DNA from: an uncultured Oscillospiraceae bacterium
GTDB lineage: Bacteria; Bacillota; Clostridia; Oscillospirales; Oscillospiraceae
NCBI GenBank assembly: GCA_934565775.1
Contig: CAKTIN010000005.1
Location: 1 to 43,410 of the forward strand
DNA: 43,410 bases
Direction: 5' to 3'
Within the stretch, counting starts at the first letter, position 1, and each line of letters begins with the position of its first letter. Of the stretch, positions 16,502-23,654 are shown in pieces. The notes below the pieces were generated by a model that was not told the origin of the DNA, ran no database searches, and saw only the letters and a list, made by a program, of their open reading frames with translations. The translations under genes were made by a program, and so were the position numbers.

Positions 16502-17263
16502 TCAGAAGCAGGTCCAGCCGCCGTCGCAGGTAATGGTGGTGCCGTTTACAAAATGGGATTCGTCGCTGGCCAAGAACAGTGCCGCGCTGGCAATGTCCTC
16601 CGGCAGTCCCATCTCCGGGGAATGGGCCAGCAGAGAGCTGGTGCGTCCAAAGCCGAATTCATTCGCCTTTGGCATGACTAAGGGAATGTCCGTCAGAATG
16701 CCACCGGGGGCAATGGCATTGCAGCGGATACCCTGGTCGATATACATGAACGCGGTATTCTTGGTTGCGGAGGCGATTGCCGCCTTGGATGCGCAATAGG
16801 CAACGCCCGCCGTCTCATGGGCTGCGCCTACGGAGGTGATATTGATAATATTGCCGCTGTCCTCACCCTGTGCCAGAAACACCTGCACAGCCTTGCGCAT
16901 GGCATATAAGGGGCCATAGGTATTGACCCGGAAGAGCCGCTCGATCATTTCATTGGACACATCGCCCACAGCGGTGTTGTCGTCCATGATGCCCGCGTTA
17001 TTGACCAGCACATCCAGCCGCCCAAAGGCTTTCACGGCGGCATCGATCATACCGTCGCAGGAGGCGGGGTCAGACACATCCCCGACGTAGGGGATGACCT
17101 TGCCGGGGGCATCCTTTAAGGACTCTGCCAGCGCGTCCAGGCGCTCTTTCCTGCGGGCAACCGCAATAATATTGGCCCCCTCCTGGGCAAACAATGTGAC
17201 GATGGCCTGACCCATGCCCGCGGAAGCTCCGGTAACCACAATGGATTTGCCTTCCAGTTTCAT
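16502..17263 (-). CDS. Short-chain dehydrogenase/reductase (classical SDR)
   Basis: 253 residues, complete Rossmann-fold SDR. Cofactor loop TGASAGMGQ at 12-20, NNAG after LDVLV, catalytic Ser in NITSVGAA, and Tyr-x-x-x-Lys in YCASK. The C-terminus SHFVNGTTITCDGGWTCF is the usual classical-SDR ending. Residues after strand 2 (VARRKERL) include arginines, which suggests NADP use (inference). Last gene of a four-gene operon: AGAGGA lies upstream of its ATG and it follows the GcvT-like gene by 24 bases. It probably oxidises or reduces a hydroxyl or keto group of the same unknown substrate handled by the other genes. Confidence 0.92.
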   Translation of the reverse strand: MKLEGKSIVVTGASAGMGQAIVTLFAQEGANIIAVARRKERLDALAESLKDAPGKVIPYVGDVSDPASCDGMIDAAVKAFGRLDVLVNNAGIMDDNTAVGDVSNEMIERLFRVNTYGPLYAMRKAVQVFLAQGEDSGNIINITSVGAAHETAGVAYCASKAAIASATKNTAFMYIDQGIRCNAIAPGGILTDIPLVMPKANEFGFGRTSSLLAHSPEMGLPEDIASAALFLASDESHFVNGTTITCDGGWTCF

Positions 17264-17287
17264 AGCTTTGTTTTCCTCTCTGCCTCG

Positions 17288-18313
17288 TTAATTCAGCCAG
17301 TTCTTTTCGGTGATCACGCAGTCATGGCCGTGGATTTTGATCCTGTCGCCGACCTTCAGTGCGCCCTTTTTCGCCAGAATATAGCCGTTGTTGACTTCCT
17401 TCACATAGGAATAGACCAGCTTGGAGACCCGCCCCACTTCCTCCTCCTCGGAGTCAATGAACACGGCCTCACCGGGGCCGCCGTACTGCTTGGAGCGAAT
17501 GTAATAGTCATCGTCCAGCACCTCAAAGCCAACCATTTCCCGTTCCGGGCCATTTTCTTTTACTTTCAGCAGCGCTTCCTTGCCAATGAAGTCCTTGTCC
17601 CACTTGATGTTTTTATCCAGGCCCACCTCGATCGGGTTGGTATGGGCCAGATCCCGCATATAGAAGATACCGGCCTCTGTGGGCAGTGTCCAGGCCATGA
17701 TCTGGAATTCGGTTACGCGCCTGCCGCCGTTCTTTACGACCTCGGCATCCACCAGGGCCTCGATGGCTTCCAGCTCATCCGGAGACATATAGATCTCATA
17801 GCCCCACTTTTCGCCGGTGTAGCCGCCTCGGTTGATCTTCACGGGAATGCCGTTGATCGTATTGTCCCGGATCTCAAAAAACTTCTGATCTTCTACGGAA
17901 TTCGCGCACAGGGCTTCAATAACGGCCTTGGACTTAGGTCCCTGGACGGCCAGCATTTGCCAGTCCTCTGTGATCTCGCTCCACTCCACGTCGAAGTCGC
18001 CCTGGTGGAAATACCACCAGTCATCGGCCTTGGTGGCATACAGGGTGGAGACCCAATAGGTATCCTCGGAAATACGCATGATCACCACATCATCAATGAT
18101 CTCGCCCTGCTCGTTCAGCATGGTAGTATAGCGGTCCCGGCCTATGGCCAGAGAAGCGATATTGCCGGTATACATATGGTCCAGGAAGGGAACCACGTCA
18201 GGGCCGGTGATCTCCAGCAGTTGGTGGGTCCAGAAATACCAGCCCACATTGTTCCGCACGGCCATGTGCTCGCTGCGCTTCATATCGTCATATTTGAAGA
18301 TGTTCTTATTCAT
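17288..18313 (-). CDS. GcvT-fold, probably tetrahydrofolate-dependent methyl/aminomethyl transferase
   Basis: 341 residues, full GcvT/DmdA/LigM-type protein. Motifs: LEITGPDVVPFLDHM at the N-terminus, where GcvT proteins have VxGxDAxxFL; NEQGEIIDDVVIMR, which keeps the acidic D of the GGxxDD folate-site motif; INRGGYTGEKWGYEIYM (the R-x-G-Y-T-G-E-x-GYEI motif); and PIEVGLDKNIKWDKDFIGKEAL near 230, the GcvT/DmdA F-x-G-K motif. It stands alone, without GcvH, GcvP or GcvL, so it is not a glycine-cleavage protein. Stand-alone relatives demethylate dimethylsulfoniopropionate (DmdA) or aryl methyl ethers (LigM) using folate. A demethylase role is inferred. GGGGAGGAATCGCC precedes the ATG. Confidence 0.85.
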   Translation of the reverse strand: MNKNIFKYDDMKRSEHMAVRNNVGWYFWTHQLLEITGPDVVPFLDHMYTGNIASLAIGRDRYTTMLNEQGEIIDDVVIMRISEDTYWVSTLYATKADDWWYFHQGDFDVEWSEITEDWQMLAVQGPKSKAVIEALCANSVEDQKFFEIRDNTINGIPVKINRGGYTGEKWGYEIYMSPDELEAIEALVDAEVVKNGGRRVTEFQIMAWTLPTEAGIFYMRDLAHTNPIEVGLDKNIKWDKDFIGKEALLKVKENGPEREMVGFEVLDDDYYIRSKQYGGPGEAVFIDSEEEEVGRVSKLVYSYVKEVNNGYILAKKGALKVGDRIKIHGHDCVITEKNWLN

Positions 18314-18328
18314 GGCGATTCCTCCCCA

Positions 18329-19558
18329 TTACATGAATTTATCGGTTTTCTTTGCGATTTTAATGCGCATCTTCTTGGCAGGGGAATCCTCTTCCCAACA
18401 GGACCACTGCGCGTTGATCAGCGTCTTGGACATGCCATACCACATAGCCAGATGGGCCTCCGGCACGTCCTTGGTTCCGGTGATCTCCAGACCGCCCCGG
18501 TCAATGACCAGAATGCACTCTTTCTCGTTGAAGGCCTCCACCTCATAGGCGCAGACCAGGGATTGCAGCTGGACCTCGATCAGGCCCGCCAGCAGACGGC
18601 CGTCCTCGCCGATGGAATTGGGAACGCCCATCCAGTCCCGCAGGGCCTTGATGGCATACCGCTCGCCAAACATGGCTTTCCCGGCGGCCTCCAGCACGCA
18701 CCACAGGATGTGGTCTGCCTGCTCCCTGGTGACGATGCCCCGCTTGACGGTCTCCGCAATGGCAGGGAGAACGTACAGGGAGGCCGCGGTGGACAGATTC
18801 ATCATCTGATTGGAAGAGTCCGTCTCGTTGTTGGTGCCGTTGACGAAGTGGTAATTGCACTCCTCCCGGAACATCATGGAGTCCTCAACGGTGTCCGGCT
18901 CCTCGGTATACTTCTTGTAGTCATCGGTGACGGCGGGGCCGAAGCTCTCCCACAGTTCGTGAGCCGGCGCAGGATATTTTTCACGGTTCTCCGCGATGAT
19001 TCGGCAGTGGCGATCACCGCAGCCCTTGGCCTCGACCATCATATAGTCCAGGGTAGGGCCATTGGGGCGGCGCTCCGCGGCAGCCTTTGCCTGCCCCTGC
19101 AGGGACATGGTCGTGGTACGACAGAGCTCGGAACCGACAATATCCCAGTCGCACACGTCCAGCTCCTTTTCGCAGCGGTAGGTTCCGAAATCCTGGCAGC
19201 GACCGCACATCAGCAGAGCATCGTCGCCCTTGTCGCCAATCAGGGCGCCGGGGTAATCGCCGCACATGAAAGGATGAATGCCGAAGCCATCGTCATTGCC
19301 GTAGTATTTTCCGGTGATGTATTGCCGCTGGAAGGCTTCCTCGCACATCAGCTGCGCCCGCTCCCGGTAATCGGGGATCATGATCCGCAGGGCCTGCTGG
19401 GTGGCGGCGGACAGCACGGATTCAAAGCGGCTGATATAATGCATGGCATCATAGTAGCTGATCAGCTTATTCCAGGGTGTCTGGACGGCCACATACTGCT
19501 TGATCCCGGCGCCAACACCGGAATCCTGGGGGATTCTCGCGTCGATTTTCTTGCTCAT
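18329..19558 (-). CDS. Cys-rich protein of unknown function in the SDR/GcvT-like operon
   Basis: 409 residues; I do not recognise a named family. No signal peptide or membrane helix. Residues about 118-146 hold a cysteine cluster: MCGRCQDFGTYRCEKELDVC, then WDIVGSELC. Near residue 175 the segment VEAKGCGDRHCRII resembles the C-terminal GxGDxxC motif of V4R (4-vinyl reductase-like, hydrocarbon-binding) domains. These suggest a metal site and a small-molecule pocket. The second half has an Asn/Thr-rich patch (FVNGTNNETDSSNQMMNLST) followed by helices. AAAGGAG precedes the ATG, 15 bases after the first SDR. Its place between an SDR and the GcvT-like gene suggests it binds or activates the shared substrate, which is inference. 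Confidence 0.75.
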   Translation of the reverse strand: MSKKIDARIPQDSGVGAGIKQYVAVQTPWNKLISYYDAMHYISRFESVLSAATQQALRIMIPDYRERAQLMCEEAFQRQYITGKYYGNDDGFGIHPFMCGDYPGALIGDKGDDALLMCGRCQDFGTYRCEKELDVCDWDIVGSELCRTTTMSLQGQAKAAAERRPNGPTLDYMMVEAKGCGDRHCRIIAENREKYPAPAHELWESFGPAVTDDYKKYTEEPDTVEDSMMFREECNYHFVNGTNNETDSSNQMMNLSTAASLYVLPAIAETVKRGIVTREQADHILWCVLEAAGKAMFGERYAIKALRDWMGVPNSIGEDGRLLAGLIEVQLQSLVCAYEVEAFNEKECILVIDRGGLEITGTKDVPEAHLAMWYGMSKTLINAQWSCWEEDSPAKKMRIKIAKKTDKFM

Positions 19559-19573
19559 TGGAAAGCTCCTTTC

Positions 19574-20479
19574 TTACTCCTCGGGGGGATACTGTTCGAT
19601 TGCGGGCTGGAAACGGAAAATATTGTGGCTGGCGCCGGAATCGGCAACAACGCACTCACCGGTAATGCCGTCGCCCATGGGGGTAGCTAAGGCATAGGCG
19701 ATGATGGCAACTTCATCCACAGGCTGCTGTCCGTCGGTCTGCCAGACCATCAGCTCGTCATAGAATTCATCCTGCTTCTCCTCCGGCAGCAGCTCGGAAG
19801 CCAGATTTCCGGCAGCGCCGGGGGTGACCATGCCGCCGGGGGCTACCGCGTTGACCATGATCCCGTAGCGTTTCAGCTCCTTGGCAGCCTGGGTCGCCAG
19901 GGCTACCACCGCGCCCTTGCTGGCCGCGTAGTGGGAATAGCCGCCGAAAACGGGATAGGGCATCCAAGGACTGTTGGAGGCGATGAATACCATCTTGCCG
20001 GGAATTTTCTGGTCGATCATGTAGCGGCTGACATATTTCACCAGATAGAACGCGCCGTTTACGTTGGTATCCATGACCCTTTCCAGGTCCTCTCTGGGGA
20101 GATCCCTCAAGTGGGCATAGTTCCAGGTTGCCGCGGAGTTGATGAGAATGTCCAGGGAACCGAAGGCTTCCACGGTGAAGTCCACCAGCTTTGCCACCTG
20201 TTCCTCCTCCCGCACGTCACAGAAGCAGAACTTCACGGAATCCCCAAAGCCATACTTTTGCAGCAGGTCCATTGCGGCATCTTCCTCTACCGTGGAATTA
20301 GAGGCGATGACGACCTTTGCGCCGCCCTGGAGCAGCCGATAGGCAATATCAAAGCCCAGACCGGAGCTGCCGCCCGGAACCAGCGCAACCTTTCCCCTTA
20401 CAGAGAACATGTCTTCCAATGGCCGGGCGACCTGAATATAGTCCTCCAGCATTGCTTTGTCATTGGGTTGAAACGCCAT
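19574..20479 (-). CDS. Divergent short-chain dehydrogenase/reductase
   Basis: 301 residues from ATG at 20479 (AAAGGAGAG 9 bases upstream); the 8-residue extension to 20503 lacks a site. An N-terminal extension of about 28 residues precedes the Rossmann fold. The cofactor loop is PGGSSGLG instead of TGxxxGxG and the NNAG motif reads NSAA, but the active Ser (IASNSPW) and YAASK are kept. The C-terminal part has SDR features (VNAVAPGGMVTPGAAGN) and ends with a Cys-containing VVADSGASHN. First gene of the operon, transcribed away from the PucR-type regulator. NAD(P)-dependent oxidation or reduction of an unknown substrate is likely. The altered motifs could change cofactor handling. Confidence 0.88.
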   Translation of the reverse strand: MAFQPNDKAMLEDYIQVARPLEDMFSVRGKVALVPGGSSGLGFDIAYRLLQGGAKVVIASNSTVEEDAAMDLLQKYGFGDSVKFCFCDVREEEQVAKLVDFTVEAFGSLDILINSAATWNYAHLRDLPREDLERVMDTNVNGAFYLVKYVSRYMIDQKIPGKMVFIASNSPWMPYPVFGGYSHYAASKGAVVALATQAAKELKRYGIMVNAVAPGGMVTPGAAGNLASELLPEEKQDEFYDELMVWQTDGQQPVDEVAIIAYALATPMGDGITGECVVADSGASHNIFRFQPAIEQYPPEE

Positions 20480-20651
20480 AGATAAGTCTCTCCTTTTCCG
20501 CATTGCCCGTCAATTTGACTGGCAGCAGTATATTCGTTGCTGTTTTTGGGAATGAACGCTGTGGTTATTGTATCGCGCGGAACGGAATGTGAATATACAC
20601 AAAAAAGAGAAATATTGCAGGCGGTTTCCCTGTGTTTTGACGGTACACCCG

Positions 20652-20680
20652 TTGACATTGGAGGCCGACATGCCTATAAT
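20652..20680 (+). promoter_or_regulatory. Consensus promoter of the PucR-type regulator
   Basis: TTGACA (20652-20657), 17 bases, TATAAT (20675-20680), 30 bases before the regulator ATG. No equally good promoter is visible on the other strand for the SDR operon, which fits activation by the regulator (inference). Confidence 0.88.
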
Positions 20681-20709
20681 AAAAGCAAACGAGAGGGGTG
20701 GGCCGGAGC

Positions 20710-22215
20710 ATGAAACTCAATGCCGATATCGTCTACGCAGAGCTGAAAGCGAAATATCCCGTTACTATGACGGGTCCCCGGACCACCAGGATGGCGATTT
20801 CCAGGCCGGAGCTGTACCTGGACCACGAGGTGACATTTTACGCGGATCACCTGTATCTCGCGACCATTGACCATCTCCCCGTGCGTCCCCAGCTGCAGGA
20901 GGGGGCCGTCATTGTGGTGATCGGAGAGGGGGCGAAGCTGGTCCATTACCGGGATCGGTGCTGTCTGATCGTTATTCAGGGAGATGCCGATTTCTTTGAG
21001 GTAAACCGCCGCCTCTGCCAGCTGTTCGACAGGTATTACGCCTGGGAACAAAAGCTGTTTGATATTTTCCTGGATACGGCGGATCTGCAGCGGATCGTGG
21101 ATTGCAGCGAACCCCTGTTCGGCTGCTCCATCTTCGTTCTCGACGCTTCCTTTCACTACATCACGAAGGCGGAAACCAGACTGGAACCGGAGCAGATCGG
21201 GGCGTATCTGACGGAATTTGACCTGCGGACAGACAAAAAAGGGGCGTTTCTGCTGAAGCTAAAGGAGGTAGAATATCTCTGCGTCAATTTGTTTGACATA
21301 AACGGCGTATATATCGGATGCATTTATTTCAGCGGAAAGCCCCAATTCAGCGAAGCAGACCTGACTCTGGCAGAATTCATGGCCCGTCTGATTGAAAAGT
21401 CCATAGAACGGGATCCCTCCATTCTGACCAACGAACAATCCGCCTTAAAAACCGCCTTTTCCAGCCTTGTAAACGGCTATCCCCTGACCGCGAACCAAAA
21501 ATGGGCCCTCAATCTTGCGCGGGATGGCAGGCATTTTGTCTGTATCACACAGCACAGCGCCAACCGGTTTTCCCGGCTGCCAAGGGACTATATCTGCGGA
21601 ACCTTTGAGCAGGAATTTCCGGAATCCTATGCATTCCCAAAGAAAAACATCATCGTCTGTTTCCTAAATGTTGCTCCATTGATGGACAAACAGGGAGAAT
21701 ATTATGCGTCACTCAACAGCAGAATGAGTAAATTCCTCCGGGAGACAAACGGGGTAGCCGGTATCAGCAATGCCTTTACGGACCCCTATGGTGCGCATAT
21801 CGCCTATATCCAGGCGGAGGCCGCTATTGAAAACGGGCGAATCACCAACCCGGATACCAAAATGTACTATTTTAAGACCTACGCACTGATCAACATGGTC
21901 ATCAATTCCATGGGGAATCTCCCCGCAGAGGCTTATTTTACAGAGCGGCTGCAAAATCTGATCCGCCACGACAAAACAGGGCCCATCTCCTATCTGGAAA
22001 CCCTGCGTGTTTTTCTGCGAACAAGTATGTCCTATTCCCAGACGGCAGAAGAACTCTTTGTCCACCGCAGTACTGTCGTGGATCGGATCAGCCGAATCGA
22101 GCGGGAGCTGGACATCAGCCTCAAAGACCCGGACACCCGCTTACAATTGGAGATCATCCTGAAAGCAATGGAAATCGAGGATATGGTCCACAACGCGAAA
22201 ACCGCCGCGGAATAA
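20710..22215 (+). CDS. PucR-family transcriptional regulator
   Basis: 501 residues from ATG at 20710 with AGAGGGG upstream; an in-frame GTG at 20698 sits too close to that site. The C-terminal 65 residues are a PucR-type helix-turn-helix: SYLETLRVFLRTSMSYSQTA, then ELFVHRSTVVDRISRIERELD, matching HTH_30. The N-terminal 110 residues resemble the PucR ligand-sensing domain, followed by a GAF-like central part (FGCSIFVLDASFHYI). Members usually activate adjacent catabolic genes in response to the substrate. It is transcribed divergently from the SDR operon across about 230 bases, the classical layout. Its stop codon lies in the loop of its own terminator. Confidence 0.88.
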   Translation: MKLNADIVYAELKAKYPVTMTGPRTTRMAISRPELYLDHEVTFYADHLYLATIDHLPVRPQLQEGAVIVVIGEGAKLVHYRDRCCLIVIQGDADFFEVNRRLCQLFDRYYAWEQKLFDIFLDTADLQRIVDCSEPLFGCSIFVLDASFHYITKAETRLEPEQIGAYLTEFDLRTDKKGAFLLKLKEVEYLCVNLFDINGVYIGCIYFSGKPQFSEADLTLAEFMARLIEKSIERDPSILTNEQSALKTAFSSLVNGYPLTANQKWALNLARDGRHFVCITQHSANRFSRLPRDYICGTFEQEFPESYAFPKKNIIVCFLNVAPLMDKQGEYYASLNSRMSKFLRETNGVAGISNAFTDPYGAHIAYIQAEAAIENGRITNPDTKMYYFKTYALINMVINSMGNLPAEAYFTERLQNLIRHDKTGPISYLETLRVFLRTSMSYSQTAEELFVHRSTVVDRISRIERELDISLKDPDTRLQLEIILKAMEIEDMVHNAKTAAE

Positions 22216-22226
22216 ACCGCGGCGGT
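22201..22226 (+). terminator. Terminator hairpin holding the regulator stop codon
   Basis: 10-bp perfect stem ACCGCCGCGG / CCGCGGCGGT with loop AATAAA; TAA of the regulator (22213-22215) is in the loop. Downstream is only moderately T-rich. Confidence 0.75.
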
Positions 22227-22243
22227 CTGCTGTATATTTCGGT

Positions 22244-22459
22244 TCAGCGGGAGCACTTTTTCAGATCTTCGTCGATCTGATCGGCAAACTTCGCGACCTC
22301 GGCAGATTCGGGGTAGGACAGCAGCTTCCGGTAGGTCAGCGCACCAACCAGCTTCATGCGGGGGTCATTGCTGGTGCCGGGCGCGTACTTCTCCATAACC
22401 GCCTTGCCCTCCGGGCTGCGCAGAATATCACGAATTTTGGAATCCAGAGACAGTGCCAT
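22244..22459 (-). CDS. Small conserved protein of unknown function
   Basis: 71 residues from ATG at 22459 after GAAGGAGGATACTATT, a very strong ribosome site. Sequence pattern: SLDSKIRDILRSPEGKAVMEKYAPG, then PRMKLVGALTYRKLLSYPES and a DEDLKKC ending. This helical motif (DILxxPEGxxVxEKYxPG...PxxKxxxxxTxRxLxxxP) looks like the small helical domain found at the ends of some Clostridia enzymes, here as a free protein; that comparison is from memory and unnamed. It faces the regulator gene tail to tail and probably belongs to the same accessory cluster. Confidence 0.75.
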   Translation of the reverse strand: MALSLDSKIRDILRSPEGKAVMEKYAPGTSNDPRMKLVGALTYRKLLSYPESAEVAKFADQIDEDLKKCSR

Positions 22460-22698
22460 AATAGTATCCTCCTTCAAAATAAAAACAATGGATAAAGGTT
22501 TTCGGCCATTCCTTCCGGAAAATTGGACCACTTGTAGTCTAGCATACTTTCCCATTTTACAATATCCACAAAACAGAGGCTGCTTGGGCTTAAAAACACG
22601 ACAAAATAACCGTTATCATTTCTACAATTCAATGCGGTAAGATAGGAGTTTAGCCATCTATAGCTGGATGTCAGATTTATAAACGAGTGCGTGCCTGT

Positions 22699-22722
22699 TA
22701 AGTAAGGATTAATCCCTACTTA
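22699..22722. repeat. 24-base near-perfect palindrome
   Basis: TAAGTAAGGATT / AATCCCTACTTA, one mismatch, followed on the plus strand by CATTTTTT. It could be a weak terminator for the plus strand or a protein-binding dyad. The surrounding 22460-22739 stretch is AT-rich and shows no gene. Confidence 0.6.
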
Positions 22723-22739
22723 CATTTTTTCAAAGAGTG

Positions 22740-23140
22740 CTATATTTTTTGCCCCAGTAATGATTTCAAATCCACCACAGCAACTGTATCCAAATGCCGC
22801 AACTCCTCCACATAGTTGCAGGCTCTCCCCACAGAGAACAGGTAGTAGATATTATCATAGAACGGACGAACCAGTGTTGTCGCTGCCTCTATCTTTTGAA
22901 ACGCCTCTTTTGGGAAACCTTTTCGAACATTATCCCAGATCTTCACATAAATTATGTGATCTTTCGTCTCCTGCACATAATCAAAGCGTACGCTGTTTAC
23001 CATTACATACATCCCGTTGTTTCGGATCATCGAATTTGAGAAGCCCGTCCCAATAGCAGCCGTGATAATTCTTCTCCAGCCAGTTCCAGCAGACCTTTTT
23101 GAAGTATCCAGTATCCGATTTTCTGCTTTTTAAGCTTCAT
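22740..23140 (-). pseudogene. Decayed gene, C-terminal remnant of an unknown protein
   Basis: A good ribosome site (AGGAG) precedes an ATG at 23140, but that frame stops after 37 residues. A second frame gives protein-like sequence (WNWLEKNYHGCYWDGLLKF), and the frame ending at 22740 is open back to a stop at 23130-23132 with no start before 23030. It reads SVRFDYVQETKDHIIYVKIW and ends VAVVDLKSLLGQKI. Three overlapping frames with coherent pieces suggest one ancestral gene broken by frameshifts. The last part loosely recalls the DUF234-like C-terminus of stand-alone AAA ATPases, uncertain. If the ATG at 23030 is used, a 96-residue peptide could still be made. Confidence 0.5.
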
Positions 23141-23152
23141 TTTTTCATTCTC

Positions 23153-23611
23153 CTATTTTTCCAACACCGCCGCAAGCTCTGCCATCATGGATAGAGCTGC
23201 ACGGTCGCCCCAATAGCCGACACGCCACACAATACCATCGATGGACACTTCGCCTGTGCCGCCACAGGCGAAGTCCACGCGGTTCTCGCCGTGATCCAGA
23301 TAAACATCGAGCCAATAACCGGCGTGATTGCCCTCCAGATCGTTCGCGCGCATCAGCGTTCGGAAAGAACGGTGATAGATATAGCGGGAAAGAATGTCTA
23401 TGATCTGCCTAAACTCTGCGGAATCTGCCGAATAAGTTTCCTTTGTGATTGTGGGCGCGTAATCCTTGGCCGTATCGATGCGAAGAATTGTAATGGAATC
23501 GCATTCCGGCTGCAAACCGGCAAAGCTGTGGGGCCAGAGCAGGAAGCAAAGGCCGAGAAGGAGCCCGGCAAGGAGGGCTCCCCGCAAAAGCGCTATTGCG
23601 TTCTTTTTCAT
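23153..23611 (-). CDS. Small membrane-anchored or secreted protein
   Basis: 152 residues from ATG at 23611, with AGGGGG upstream. N-terminal KKNAIALLRGALLAGLLLGLCFLLW is an uncleaved anchor or signal peptide. The rest is a small exported domain of strands and helices with SITILRIDTAKDYAPTI and an aromatic-rich stretch (IYHRSFRTL, GYWLDVYL, GIVWRVGYWG). It resembles unnamed Clostridia exported proteins. It follows the beta-lactamase-fold gene by 43 bases and could be the end of the importer operon, but nothing ties it to iron. Confidence 0.7.
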   Translation of the reverse strand: MKKNAIALLRGALLAGLLLGLCFLLWPHSFAGLQPECDSITILRIDTAKDYAPTITKETYSADSAEFRQIIDILSRYIYHRSFRTLMRANDLEGNHAGYWLDVYLDHGENRVDFACGGTGEVSIDGIVWRVGYWGDRAALSMMAELAAVLEK

Positions 23612-23654
23612 CGTTTTCCCCCTCAAGCAACACGCGTATGCGGACCTATCCGCT

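Noticed and set aside
17324..19690. Very long open frame (788 codons) on the plus strand
   Set aside because: It is the shadow of the GcvT-like and Cys-rich genes on the other strand; those have family motifs, ribosome sites and operon spacing, and this frame has none.
20398..20658. Small ORF upstream of the SDR operon
   Set aside because: Overlaps the SDR start in another frame and lacks a ribosome site or protein-like sequence.
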